A stretch of DNA of 64,000 nucleotides from Siphonodentalium dalli (GCA_032622095.1 CP136065.1:211402151-211466150); one strand, 5' to 3'; counted from the stretch's first letter, positions 27,401 to 42,900 are shown. A program made the numbers and translations. Notes: generated from the sequence alone by a model not told the origin.

Positions 27401-30400
27401 ACCTTTGTGTGATCCAATAAGTATTATGCAATACAAGAGCATATTTATAATGTCATAATGATTAAGTACATGTATACCATTATAATCAGTTAACCCTTTA
27501 CCCAACAGAACGGCCCTGTGCCAATGCATTCTCTTATATATGCGAGTCGACCATAGGTCGCCTCGCATATATAAGAGAATTATGCATTGGCTTAACACAT
27601 TAAAAATTATAAAATTGTTAAAGAATGTAAGAAAAAATGGTAAAAAGTGTTAATAAAAGATTTTTTTTTAGGCCAATGCATTCTCTTATATATGCGAGGT
27701 GACCTATGGTCGATTCGCATATATAAGAGAATGCATTGGCACAGGGCATAACTGTAACTATCACAATGTGGTCAAGGAGCCGGTTCCAATGATATCCATA
27801 TTTGTATGGTTCTATTGAGACAGACCGAAGATATTTTTGGCTGTTGAAGCTTTATTTGGCCGGTTTTGGCCGGTTTGTTGGGTAAAGGGTTAATACACTT
27901 CAAATATGTTGTTTTGAAATATGCATACTGACATATGAGAGAGCAGTTACTTCTCCCAAGGACAAAAATAGGGAGAAGTGACACATTTTAGGGAGATGAT
28001 GTCTCCAAAATCACCTTCTAGGCTGGCCCCTGATGCTACCACACACAGTGGGCTAGCATCACCAAATTCACTATCTGGGGACCTCATTCTGCTTAGGCCT
28101 CATCTTCTTGGAAGTATCTATAGTCTCAAAGTAACATTGTTTTTAGTATCTTTTTCTCTTCTTTCTATATCCCCTAATTTGCAGAAGATCAATTCCGTAA
28201 TCAAGGTGACAAACTTCAACTGGGGAACTTCAATCTGATCCTAGGTCTCCAATATGTCAATTTATTATGAAAAGATGACTTGACGATGGGGAAAGAAGCA
28301 TATCTCAAAAGTATGGTAAATTATAAATTGAATTTTTTTTTTTTTAGCAAAATATTAATGACATCAGTTGGAAATCTTTGTGATTGATATGTGATGACAT
28401 GTTCCATGCTTAATTACATATAACTTTCATATAATTATAATAAACTAGCTGATGTGCCCGACTTCGTCCGGGCTATTTAGAGATTTCTTTGTGATCGCCT
28501 CCGTCTGGGGAGAATATACACCGTCTTGTTTGTGGACAGTATTGTTCGATCGGTCCAGAAACAACCCTATATAAGCGAGGTCAAGGATCCACCCATATTG
28601 TTCCCAGGATCAAAGTAGGCCTATGTACCAAATTTGAGTCGGATCGGTAGAGCAGTTTTTTAGTCTATAACACACATACATACATAGAGACAGACAGACC
28701 GACAGACAGAAGTTCCAAAATATATAATACATAAAACTGGAAACAACCCATGTGTGTTTAAATCCTTCGTTCTTGATAGGTCTTTTGAAGAAGTTACTGT
28801 CAGATGAGGAAACAACCAGTGCGTTAATGAAGCTAAATATAGAGGGAATAACACTGCAGAGTACACTGAAAAAACTGTTAGTCGGGAAGAAGGAAGTCCT
28901 CCAAATCGGTACAAGTCAGTGTGTGCTGAGCGTGATATCTCAACAAGACGGGGACCAGTATGCACAGATCATATTACAGTCGGATATAACAGGTATTAAA
29001 TTTAATGTTTAACGTGTTGAATTGACAACCCATTTCCCAGTCTCTTTGAAAATCCTATATCAGATGTACGTCTCTATCTATAGAACTCTATTAAAATTAG
29101 GTTCTATTTTGAAGGGATTTCCAGCATTTCATTGGAGAGTGCTGCTGACTACGAACGATTTCATTGGTTTATGGCATAACAGATCACTTCACAGATCTGA
29201 AGTCAATGACGCATTTACAATTTCCCCATGCATTGTCAAACTCAACTATTGTTGGATAACTGAATACAGGTGATATATCCATAATTCATTTTACTCATCA
29301 CAATATAGGAGACATCATCTTCAAGGTTTTATCAGTCAACGCTATTCATGACTTCTTATTATTTCGCATCTTGTTGTATTTATATCTATTTCTAAATACA
29401 ACGATTCTCACAAACATTTACTACCCCAGGAATGCACTCCATATTTGGAAATGGTTTATTACGCCATGTTGGGAATGCCACGTCGTCATAGAATTGTAAT
29501 ATAATGGACACTTTTAGAGACATACATCCGTTAGGATGCATCCGTTAGGATATTCGTCGGCTTTTCAAAGAGTCTGCCCACTTCCCATCTCAATTTTTAA
29601 CAATAATTTTATTTCAGGATGATTTAGTAATTTACTATCAGGACTGTATTACTCAGAATCATCTGACAGTTCTTGAAATACTTGAGTCCCACAGGAACAT
29701 GCCTAATTATCGAGATTAAATATTTCCCCAATAAAGTTAATCAATGAACTTATCCCAATGACCTTATTAACCCTTTCAGAGCCAGGTCAGATTTTTGGTA
29801 TCAACCCATATACCCTGTGCCAATGCATTCTCTTATATATGCGAGTCGACCATAGGTCGACTTGCATATATAAGAGAATGCATTGGCCTAACAAATTTTC
29901 ATCATTTTTTATTATTTTTTACAATTTTTTACAATTTTAATAATTTTTTCTTATATTCTACTCTCTTTCAGTGCCAGACTTATTTTGTAGGTTTAGTGCC
30001 AGGGAATCTTACGTTTTTCATGGGCATCAAAATTATTACTATGAATACTTGGTGATAGTTTTGAGTTATAACATGCCCCTAAGGTTTTAACCAGTTTGTT
30101 TTTAAATTCGCTATAGCATGCTTAAGCATACCCAAAAACAAATTCAACCAAAAAAAAAAAAATTCTAAAATTTATTTTTTATTTTTTTAGGGCCGATTTT
30201 ACAGACTGTAAATTAGGGCTGATGAGATCGGGCCCCTGGCACAGAAAGAGTTAACCCTTTCATGATGGGAGCTGCTGGTGTAGCATTACATATCTTGAGC
30301 CAGTGCATTCTCTTATATATGCGAGGTCCCCATAGGGAGCCTTGCATATATAACAGAATGCACTGGCTTATAAGTATAAGGCAAATATTGTTAGGCCAAT

Positions 30401-30869
30401 GTATTCTCTTATATATGCGAGGCTTCCTATGGAAGACTCGCATATATACGAGAATGCTTTGGCACAGGGTTTTCGCAAAATTTCAGGAAGCTCCCATCAT
30501 GAAAGGGTTAATCTCAGATTTTTTTATATTGATTAATGATAATCCTCAGTACTAATAATCAGATATCATCCAATTACAAACATCGAAAGGGGTGGGGCCA
30601 GGGACTAGTCTAGAGGGTGACATCTTCTCCCTAAATTGTGCCACTTGTCCCTATTTTTCCCCAGGAAGAAGTGACTTCCCTCTCATATACCAGTATTTTT
30701 ACTGAATATAATGGTGTCCTTACTCACTATAATGGTTTTATAAATAGGCTCTTGTGTTGCATAATACTTGTATCACAGAAGGGTGATGTGGGGTGGAAAT
30801 TGAACTTTAGCCATTCTTATTTGTTGCTGATAACAGTCCACTTCTCACTAATAAACAAACAGGGAGAAG

Positions 30870-30900
<31 letters not shown>

Positions 30901-33900
30901 CTATTTGAAACCTAGGAATCATGGAGATAAATGTGTTCCAGAGTCGGGAAGCGAGTGCACCGTGGAATGCTACAGGTGGAGGTAACTGAAGAATGGCTTT
31001 CACCTGATACATGTGACACATTATTAAAGGATGAAATCTTGTTTATTTGATTTGTACATCATATCTAAATAATTTAACTGGGGGAATGTGTATTTTTGTG
31101 AGTGGGAAAATTTAACTAGCTGCTGTAGTTCATGGTTTTTTCCAGGTAAAATTTGGCTGCGGGATAGCCCTGTCGTACACTTGGGGATTTATTAAAACAA
31201 ATTATGCATTTGCGTGATCGGCTGGTGTCAATCTAACTGGGGTAAACATCACTGGAGTGGCCTGCAGGCTTCAATTCAGTGAATCTGGCTGAAACACTGT
31301 CATCTGTGGGAAACCATTTATTCCTCAAGACTGATCCCTGGGTGGGGGTATCAGCTTTGGGGGGGGGGGGACATGTTATACCTGAATATATTTCTCTGCC
31401 TGACCTTGACACCTCGAGTTACAACTCAGTTGTTTCATTTCAGAGTTTCTGTTTGAAGCACTACACACCAGAAATCCAACTCAACTAGAGTAAGTATCAC
31501 ACGACACACATAAACTATGTTAGAATATGTTGCTATATCAACAGGTCGTTAAATTGAAGTTTCTTGATTGTGGAGTCTGGTCAAGGGTAGGGTAGGGGAA
31601 TTTACCCAGACCAGACAGGTTATGGAAACAAAACATTAAAATATCACTATGATTTAGCTGTGACAATGACATTATATAAGGATTAACTGTCATGTGGACT
31701 GTTTTTATGGAGATGTAACCGTGAGGTAAGTGGTCATAACTTGTGTAAAACCTGAAGGGTTTTACATACAAGTTATGACCACTTACCTCACGGTTAAATC
31801 TTCATAAAAACAGTCCACATGACAGTTAATCCTTATATTTATATACATTTAGCGAAAAAGCCACTTTTGTAAATGTATTTAAATCGAAAAGTGTATCGTG
31901 ACAAAACCAGCCTAAAATATCCCATAGCACCCTTGGCAAAAGTTAACAGTAACAATTGAAACCCGATGATTTATTAAGTCAATCCTGCGCGAATCCAAAT
32001 GCGCCCAAAACATTACACGTTCGTCTTTCCAAACCCAAATGACGTATCGATGTTGTTATGAGCTTGCAGTTATGAGCAGTTGCGCATTCACCGAGAAATA
32101 ATTGCAACTAGCCACGTGGGCGCCGACCAATAGGAATGCTGGATTTAGTGATGACAACACTTAGGATGTAAATATACAATTATCACATATTTTCGAGGTT
32201 GACCCGAGGAATTACCAACCCGAAGAAGTCAATATTCACCAAGGCTGTAGGCCGAGGTGATATTGACCTCCAATGGCTGACAATTCCTCATGTCAACCAA
32301 GAAACAATGCAATAGCTATTTTATTATATGAAACGCGTTTTGACTGGACAAGACGCTGTGATGTTGAACGTTGCTGGGAAAACCTTTTCAGGTCTAATAA
32401 TAAGTTATGTTAACCCCTGAAGTATCTGACCTCATTCAGAACTGTTATTATCCTGTTGTTTCATTAATGAGGTGAACATTGTTAGATATCTCGATTTTTT
32501 TCCTTACATTTTAACATAGGAATTGGGGAAAGAAACTTATGATCATATAATAATAATAATTGGCAAATTAATAAGTGCAGTGGGGACATAAGTGTTCCCG
32601 CTGGCCCAGAAATTCCTTTAGCCATTAATTTTGCCAAATGCCAATTTTTTTTTAGCCACTTTGAATTTACTTTAGCCACTTGTTTGGAAACATATTTTGA
32701 GATAAATTGAACGTATATTACATTTTATTGACAAAAGAAAACAATGTAATATGAGCAACACGAGTACATGTAAATAACAATAACAACCTGCCAAACGATT
32801 CCATATACAATGAAAGCTTTTATTGACCATTGCAAATAAAACAAATTGCGGTGTATTAATAGCGAAAATATGCAATACGATAGCTGAACGTGACCTGAAG
32901 TTTTATTTATTTGTGAGTGCGTGCATTGTTTTATCTATGCGTATGCATATCTGGTGCATATTTGTTAAATCTGCGGGGAAATAGTAAGTATACCCTGGTG
33001 ACTACGCAATTAGGAGAATTTTGATCGCGGCTAGTTGGAAAGATCGATCGGTTTTGTAAAAAGTTGGAATTAATTAATACAGATCAAATTGCAAATGAAA
33101 GAAATTCATTTTTAGAAAGTTGACTTGCAATAAAAACCTCCGTCATTTAAAGTGATTAAGCATCCTTCCCTGATCCCCTCTCAAAAGTTGCGTTTATTAC
33201 AACACAAAGCTTCTGCCATTGACACTGCATGAAATCAACACCAATGTACACCTATTACTAATTGCTCCAAGCACATCTGGTCGTGTAACATACGGGGTGC
33301 CGACTCCAGCTGCGAATGATGTAATTAGACGATGACTGTTGGTGTGTTTATAATCGCCACTATTTCCAGGTGGACACATTTGGGAGGAAATTAGTTTAGC
33401 CAATTTTTTCGCCATTTGGTCATATTTTTTTTCGCCATTTACAATTTATTTTCGCCAATGGCTAAAATGGCTACCGCCAGGGGGAACACTGCATAACATC
33501 CAAAAGGGTGATTTTCCCAATTTAAGGTAATGTTTGCACAAGCTTCAATGGATGGTGCAAGGAGTGAGGCTGGAGCCCCTGTATGCCTCTCTCTACTGTC
33601 CCTGCAGTCTAGAATGAGACTCTATTGAGACATCTACTCAAGCCTTGAAATGGTGTCTGTCATTTGCAGAATGAGGTCCACAGAGGGTGAATTTAGTGAT
33701 GCTACCCCGCATAGCGGGCTAGCATCACCAAATTCACCCTCTGGGAACCTCATTCTGCTGAGGTGTAAGCAGAATGAGGTCCCCAGAGGGTGAATTTGGT
33801 GATGCTAGCCCACTATGCGGGGTAGCATCACTAAATTCACCCTCTGGGGACCTCATTCTGCAAATGACAGACATGCTATTTCAAGGCTTGGTTGTGAGAT

Positions 33901-36900
33901 ATTTCAAGAAATTTCTTCTGTTTAGAGAAGTTTCGCAAAACGCACGATTAGAGTTACGACTATGTCATTAAATTAGGGAGCTATATACATCATCAAATTA
34001 TCCGCACATTTTAAATGTAGCCGTGACGTCTTAATCATCTCAATGGATAGGTTATCAATTTCTTTAGCTTGTATCAAAAACTCCATTTAAAGACACAAAC
34101 TCTCAGTTAATTACAGTAATGCCCTAAATAATCGACTCCTTAACCACATCAGAATTATGGGTAACTTTTCAGGATTTAGTCGGAAATATGGCTTGTTGCC
34201 ATTCATCGGAAAGCTCTCAGTGAGAGCTTTCCAATGAATGGCAACAAGCCATATTTCCGACTAAATCCTGAAAAGTTACCCATAATTCTAATGTGGTTAA
34301 GGAGTCGATTACAGCCATGACTTATTAAGCCTCGGACAACTATCCTCAATTGCCGATTGAATAGAAGATTATCGTATGAGTCGACGTGCTTAATCTTTTT
34401 AATCTTGCAAAGATATAATCCCATTGCGCATGATTATCCATGCATTGTCGTATTGAGTAATCCTAATCGTCGTTATTTTTTCAAATAATTTTTTGCCCTT
34501 CATGAATTTTATGACTACGAAGAGCTAAACATAGTCTTAACTCTATCATTGAGTTGCAAAACGTTTCATTAATATTCCTGTTTTCGATTGATATTTTATA
34601 GAAGATATGCTATTTTTAGAGCATTTTATATTTTCCATCTTGTACTTTGGCACCTAATATAAAATGCTGCCTCACACCCCGATTTCTGTGATGTAGTATT
34701 GTTGTACCTCACACCCTCATTTCAGTGATGTAGTGTTGTTGTACCTCACACCCTAATTTCAGTAATTGTTGTGACTTCCTGTGTGGAAACCTCTTAATAA
34801 TGTGCTATTGCTGTTACCTAAGTGAAATTTATAACATCAGTTATGTATAAAAATGCTCCAACCTTGTTGAGAATATTTATGTGTTTGGTTGAGTATTCTT
34901 GATAAGATGCAGAGATATAGAATTGATAACTTTGTTATTGATATCTGCAGTTATAAAAATACCAGCCTGTGTCAAAAGAAATTGATTACAACAGGTGAAA
35001 TATTTCTTTCTTAAGAATTCTATTTCCAGAAAGTTGATGGATAATTAATTATTTTGGATGGCTTCTCAATCTCAAATTGAAGATCTTTTGGAACTTTGAA
35101 TATGACTACAGTAATGCCCTAAATAATCGACTCCTTAACCACAGCAGAATTATGGGTAACTTTTCAGGATTTAGTCGGAAATATGGCTTGTTGCCATTAA
35201 TCGAGAGCTTTCCGATGAATGGCAACAAGCTATATTTCCGACTAATTCCTGAAAAATTACCCATAATTCTGCAGTGGTTAAGGAGTTGATTATTTAGGGA
35301 ATTACTGTAAATGGGAGGTTACCTTGAACCTGACATAGAAAACAGAAGTTCTTTGTATTTCTCCATTAAATATCCATGATGGGTACAAATTGCAACTTCA
35401 GAAATGATTCATATTAAAATGTTCTCACTTAACTCTTTGAAGAGATTTCTTCCTGTCAAACAAGCCTGCAAATAGTGTGTCTGTCATTTGCAGAATGAGG
35501 TCCCCAGAGGGTGAATTTAGTGATGCTATCCCGCATAGCGGGCTAGCATCACCAAATTCATCTTCTGGGACCTCATTCTGCTTATGCCTCAGCAGAATGA
35601 GCTTTCCAGAGGGTGAATTTAGTGATGCTAGCCAACTATGTGGGATACTGTCACTAAATTCACCCTCTGGGGACCTCATTCTGCAAATGACAGACACACT
35701 ATTTGCAGGCTTGCTGACAAAGAGTCTCAGTCAGGTAGGTAAGAACTATTTTTTGAAGGCTACATTTCTATAACTGCAGCTCATATGAAACTTCCTGTGG
35801 TGATTAAATCCAGGTGCCATATTATTTACTTGTTATTTTCTTTTTATATCATTTACATTTGTGACTGAGTTAGGTTCTTTTTGATATGTTGGGGTTTATT
35901 GCAGGGGCGTAGCCAGGATCCTCAAGTAGGGGGGGCCTGGCCTTATATTGAGGAGTCCTGTCATAATATGCTGGAATCATATCACAAGGGCCATATGCCC
36001 GAGTGGGGAGTGTGTTTCGAATTTTGAAGGTTGGGGGGGGGTGGGGGTTTCCACATGTTGGGAATATATTTAGCATGTTTAATGGTCTGAGATTGAATCT
36101 CGGGCCATGGATTACTTGACACTTTCCTATGATGAAATTTCAGGCAATGTTTCAACAAAATATTTCATCAAGCCAGCTGTCTTAGACTTTCCAATACAGA
36201 CCTACATATCAATGACCTGTGTCAATATAACATGAGTTTATTTGCCTGGTCCCTACATAAAAGACAAAAACAACAGTCCTCAAATTGACCACGGCAATCA
36301 GCAATGCTGTGGGAAATGCCGTGGCGACATGTGAAAACTCTAATGCCACAGCATTAAATTTGCCATATGGGACATTTTTCCTAATTTTGAGGGCTGAAAA
36401 AAGTGATTAATGTGAGTAAAATTAACCCTTTGAGTGCCAGGGGCCGATCTAATCGGCCCTAAACCTACACAATAAGTCTGTTAAAGATTATAATAAAATA
36501 TATTAAAATTGTATAAAAAAAAAAAAATTGTTAAGCCAATGCATTATCTTATATATGCGAGGCGACCTATGGTCGACTCGCATATATAAGAGAATGCATT
36601 GGCACAGGGTATATGGGTTGATACAAAAATCGACCTGGCACTCAAAGGGTTAATAACTCTGGTTCCCGCTTCTGGTTTAATATGTTCTGACAAGGAGTTG
36701 ATAGTTACTGCACTTATCTTGGGGGATTGGGGTGGCACATACAAAGTTTATGGGGGTACAAGCTCACCCTGAACATTTCCCACCAATGAGTATGAATCAC
36801 TCTGCTTTTGTAATATCTGTTTTCAGTCTGTCTTCTGCTTTTATTACCTGAACAACTCTGCAAATGAATAATAGACCATTCCAATGTATACAATTTAGTA

Positions 36901-39900
36901 TAGAAAGCGTTGAATTTCAGCGGGAAGTCATGCCATTGCACATAGAAATTGGTTGAAATTTGAAAGCTGCTATCAGCTTTCCATATAGAAGGTATAAACA
37001 TGTGGTCTCAAGAAAAACACAGTATGAACACTGTTTATTTTTAACTTGGTATAACAAAATGGGATCATTTTTTCTCTATCATAATTTCTATTACTTAAAT
37101 TCAACTCCATATATAGTCTGTATATTAGTATTTCATGTATAATTAACATATTTCGATTCCAAGAATGTGGTGAATGCAAGCAGTTACTACAGGGTATTAA
37201 TTTGAGTCATAGAAGATTTTATGGCACTTTAAATGTTAGGAAATAACATTCTGGAAGTTATTGCAACTCACTTCCCCTTCCTTGTCTGTATCTAGATTTA
37301 AGGGAAACAGACAGCTCTGTGTATTCTCATGGTAGATAGCAGAACCAGAGAAGCCAACTCCCGCCAATTTTAATTACTTTCCAGTGATTGGAATAACTCT
37401 GGCTCTGTCTTAGCACTGTTTTTGATATTTATTTTGCCAATTCTTGCTAGTTTATGGAATTTAAATAAAAATAATCCCTAAATATCTGCAGACACACTAA
37501 TTAACAACTTTCCCCGGCCTTTTAACCCTCTTATACTGTTGGTTTTTCTAAATGTGTAAATTGTGGTAGATTGGAGTCTCAAGTGAACGTATGTGGGAAT
37601 CAGCTTGTCAGTCTGTCGTCCGTCCATCCGGAGTTTTTCTCAGTCGTTTTTTTGATAATTTTCCATGAAACTTGGCACAGACATCAACCACCATGGGAAC
37701 CTGTGTACCTGTGTACCTGTGTACCTGCGATAATGACGTCTGTTAGACTTTTTTTTGATGGATTTATCCCCCTTTTTCAATTAGAAAATTTTCTCAACAT
37801 GTATAAATTTGTCTGAGCTGATATTCCTACATTTTTAGGTCAATTTTTTAAAAACTTGGCACAGATACTAAGTACCTAGGGAACCTATTGCACCTGCGAT
37901 TATGACGTCTGTCCAACGTTTTTGCGTGGAGTTATCCCCCTTTTTCGACTTAGAATTTTTTTTTCGCAACATGCATAATTTTGTCCGAGCTTTTATTCCT
38001 ACATTTTTCAGTTAATAGGTTCAGGATTAAGGTTAGGGGTTAGGGTTTGTGCACCTGCAAAGGAAATGGAAATCTGTTATTTATTATTTTAACTAAATGT
38101 TTACTGACATGTAAAACATCTTAGTGTTTTAAAAACACGGGGGGGGGGGGGGGGGGGGGGGTTATCTCTAACTTTGTCCAATCTTGTATTCCTACATTTT
38201 TCAGTCAATTTAAAAAAAATTGGGTACAAATATTTAGTACCATGGGAAACTGCATCTGCGATTATGAGGTCAGTCCCACTTTTTTTTAATGGGGTTATCC
38301 CCCTTTTTTGACTTTGTCCGAGCTTGTATTTCTACATTTTCTGGTCAATTGTTTAAAGCTTGGCTCAGATATTTTTCACTATGCGAACCTGATGCGATTC
38401 TGAGCTTTCAAAAATCAGTTATTTTTTTTTTGGCCTAACAAACACTATCATATATTGGAAATATCAACTACCTCTACATGTTTTTGGTCTTCAATGATAA
38501 AGGACCAAGACCCAAAACTATAAACTGAATTTTATACAATGTATATGCACAGCATGCAGATCTCATGCTTTTTAGCCGAGGTAAAATTTCTGGCCTGGGA
38601 ACTTTTTTAGCCCGGCAAATTCCTGCTTATTAACATGGCTGAATTATATACCATATAATTATATATCAACAAGATGAAGAGAATAAAATGAGCCGTGAGA
38701 GGGTTAAACTTCTCTTACTGGTGGAGGTACCCCATGTGGAGAGAATCACTCATTAATTTACCATTGGTTTATTGAGTTGTATAAACTATCACCTCTGGGA
38801 AGATGCATATGGCAGTATATATAAACATAGTGAGCCTAATTTAATGGATAAACTCCTGCATGTTATTCTATAAATTCATTTTATTGTAACCTGTTCAACT
38901 TACTTCAGTTAGTTTGTCTCATTTGGAGGAGTGTACTTCAGCATTCCAGTCTTTTTTTGTGCTGTTTTAACATGCATTCTATGTGTTTTATTATGTATAG
39001 CTTTCCCCACCAGCACCTCAACCCTTCATATATACAGTAATGCTCTAAATATTCGACTCCTTAATCACAGCAGAATTATGGGTAATTTTTCAGGATTTAG
39101 TCAGAAATATGGCTTGTTGCCATTCATCGGAAAGCTCTCACTGAGCAACAAGCCATATTTCCGACTAAATCCCAAAAAATTACCCAAAATTCTGCTGTGG
39201 TTAAGGAGTCGATTATTTAGAGCATTACTGTAGTGTTGATCTCTTTAGCCCTATTGGTCTGGTTTAATAGGAAGTTCTCATCAATTAGATAACATCAGTT
39301 ATAAACCCATCAGATCTTTAACCCTTTCAGTGCCAAGTCCGATTTTTGTATCAACCCATATACCCTGTGCCAATGCATTCTCTTATATATGCAAGTCGAC
39401 CATAGGTCACCTCGCATATATAAGAGAATGCATTGGCCTAACAAATTTTCATCATTTGTTATTATTTTTTACAATTTTAATAATTTTTTCTTATATTCCA
39501 CTCTCTTTCAGTGCCAGACTTATTTTGTAGGTTTAGTGCCATGGAATCTTTTTCATGGGCATCAAAATTATTACTATGAATACTTGGTGATAGTTTTGAG
39601 TTATAACATGCCTCTAAGGTTTTAACCAGTTTGTTTTTAAATTCGCTATAGCATGCTTAAGCATACCCAAAAAAAATCTAAACAAAAAAACATTTAAAAA
39701 AAAATTTAGGGCCGATTTTACAGACCGTAAATTAGGGCCGATCAGATTAATATTTTTTATCTGGCTGTCGTCTGCTCATATATCCTTAACTAATTATACC
39801 CCCCCCCCCCCCGCAACGAAGTTAGGGGGGGTATACTGGAGTCAGCTTGTCTGTCCGTCGTCCGTCCGTCGTCCGTCCGTGGACACAAATTTGTCCGGAG

Positions 39901-42900
39901 TTTTTCTCAGTCGTTTTTTTTATCAATTGTCGTGAAACTTGGCACAGACATTAACCACCATGGGAACCTGTGCACCTGCTATTATGACGTCTGTGGGACT
40001 TTTTTTGGTGGAGTTATTCCCCTTTTTCGACTTAGAAAGTTTTTATTCCTACATTTTTCTGTCAATAGGTTTAAGATTAGGGTTATGGTTGTACACCTGC
40101 AATGGGAACTGTTATTTTATTATTTTAACTAAATGTTTACTGACATGTGAAACATCTTAGTATTTTAAAAACAGGGGGGTATCCGTAGTCCCATTGGGAC
40201 AGTCACACCTCTAGTTAATATCTTTTTTCTCTTTGGAAAGGTTAAGGATATATGACCTATGGTCAATTGTTGAACTTATCTGAACATTTCCAAAGGTTAA
40301 AAGGATGTTAATTAGTTAACCCTTTAATGACGGCAGCTGCGCTGGTGCAGCATTTGAAGACCCTCCGCCAGTGCATTCTCTTATATATGCGAGTCTCCCA
40401 TAGGGAGCCTCGCATATATAAGAGAATGCACTGGCTTACAAGATCAAGGTAAATATTGTTAAGCCAATGCATTCTCTTATATATGCTCCAGTCATCAAAG
40501 GGTTAAGGATATATGACCTTTTGTCATTTGATGAACATATTATCTGAACATTTCCAAAGGGAAGAAAGGGTTAATATTAATTAATTAATCTCAGGTCTAA
40601 AATATTAATAATTATATATATATATATATATATCTCATATATATTTTGAAGACCTCTGTTTGTATGTCATTTATACAAATCTACGATTCTCGACCGATCG
40701 GGACGAAACTTGGTACGTGTGTTTAGTTTGACCAGGCGGTCGTCCTTGTCGTATTGGCAAGCACGTGCGACGCCCGTGCAGCGCATGTGCAGTCGAGATC
40801 TCGGAAACGGGTGGAGCTATCGACTCGAAATTTGCTATGTGAATGTATCTTGCCCCGGATACGAATTTTATCAGGTCGCCGAGCCCGTGCGACGCCAGCT
40901 TCGCGCATGCGCAGACCAGATCTCGGAAACGGGTGGAGTTATCGACTTGAAATTTGGTTTTTGAATAGCCCGGACAACGTCGGGCTCATCGGCTAGTCTC
41001 ATATATATTTTGAAGACCTCTGTTTGTTTGTTTGTTTGTCTGTCTGTCATTTATACAAATCTACGATTCTCGACCGATCGGGACGAAACTTGGTACGTGT
41101 GTGTAGTTTGACCAGGCGGTCGTCCTTGTCGTATTGGCGAGTCCGTGCGACGCCCGTGCAGCGCATGCGCAGACGAGATCTCGGAAACGGGTGGAGCTAT
41201 CGACTTGAAATTTGGTATGTGAATGTATCTTGCCCCGGATACGAATTTTATCGGGTCGCCGAGCCCGTGCGACGCAAGCTTCGTGCATGCGCAGACCAGA
41301 TCTCGGAAACGGGTGGAGCTATCGACTTGAAATTTGGTATGTGAATGTATCTTGCCCCGGATACGAATTTTATCGGGTCGCCGAGCCCGTGCGACGCCAG
41401 ATTCGCGCATGCGCAGACCAGATCTTGGAAACAGGTGGAGCTATCGACTTGAAATTTGGTTTTTGAATAGCCCGGACAACGTCGGGCTCATCGGCTAGTC
41501 TATTATATATTTTGGAAGATCTGTGTGTGTGATTGCGATGAACTCGAAAACGGCCGACCCGATTTCGATGAAACTTGGTATGTGGGGGTAATTTCGGCCG
41601 GGAACTGGCATAGGCATATTAATTTCCCCGTGCGTCGTCACCTTGACCTTGAAATCGGGTAATTTCAAGGTCAAACGCCCGAATATCACGGGATTTTGAT
41701 GAAGCTTGGTATGTGGGGGTACCTTCGGCCGGGGGAGTGGCATAAACCTATTAATTTGCCCGTGCGACGTGACCTTGACCTTGAAATCGGGTCAATTCAA
41801 GGTCAAATTGCCAATTTTGATGGGATTTTGACGAAATTTGATACGTGGGGTTACTTTTGTCCAGTCAGTGTTTTGGGCGGGTCGAGTCGTGACCCCGACC
41901 TGACCTTGACCTTCAAAATGATCAATTCGAGGTCAAATCGGGTAAAACCGGATGGATTTCGACAGGTACTTTTGTCGGGTACTTTTGTCCGGGCAGTGTT
42001 TTGGACGGGTCAAAATGTGACCCCACCTGACCTTGGCCTTCAAAATGGTCAATTCAAGGTCAAAGCCCGGACGAAGTCGGGTCACCTTCTAGTATAGTTA
42101 AGTATGCATTCCAACCATACCTGTCTCCCCATGTATGTTTTTGCTATAACCGCTAATATTTTGAATACTGAGAATTCCTATTTTCAGTTCCAAATTTTAA
42201 TTGAAACGTGAGTAGGTTCCTTTTCCTTTTGGCACAAAAATCGCTCAATTAGTTTTGGTATTCTAATCTCTTAATTTCACAGTTTAACCCATTCACTCAT
42301 GAATTTTACCCATTCAGTCCCTAAAACTATACATTGGAAAGGTATATCCTTCATTCCTGGGATGTTCAGATCATATAAGCAGAGGACAAACAGAGAAATG
42401 CCTTTAACCCTTTACCCAACAGAAGGGCCCTGTGCCAATGCATTCTCTTATATATGCGAGTCGACCATAGGTCGCCTCGCATATATAAGAGAATGCATTG
42501 GCTTAACACATTAAAAATTATAAAATTGTTAAAGAATGTAAGAAAAAATTGTAAAAAGTGTTAAAAAAAGATTTTTTTTAGGCCAATGCATTCTCTTATA
42601 TATGCGAGGCGACCTATGGTCGACTCGCATATATAAGAGAATGCATTGGCACAGGGCATAACTGTAACTATCACAATGTGGTCAAGGAGCCGGTTCCAAT
42701 GATATCCATATTTGTATGGTTCTATTGAGACAGACCGAAGATATTTTAGGCTGTTGAAGCTTTATTTGGCCAGTTTTGGCCGGTTTGTTGGGTAAAGGGT
42801 TAAATTCCATCTGTTCTACTTGAAGGATATTTTTTTCTTAATGGGGCTGGGTAATTTAGTGCATATCTATTATTTCACCTTTGGGGGACATTATCTGTGT

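Larger units (their letters stand above)
27215..28255. mobile_element. hAT-type MITE family B long form, split by family C
   Basis: The left hairpin half (27220-27285) and the rest (28033 on, with the core 'cttggaagtatctatagtct') are one family B copy. They are separated by the family C insertion at 27286-28032. The outer right end is not clearly preserved. Confidence 0.65.

Noticed and set aside
37522-38707. Autonomous piggyBac transposon
   Set aside because: No transposase frame is present; the interior is family S repeats, so only a tentative TTAA-flanked boundary was kept.
41051-41410. 119-codon minus-strand frame
   Set aside because: It arises from the repeated GC-rich unit of the Helitrons, which leaves several frames open; no domain.
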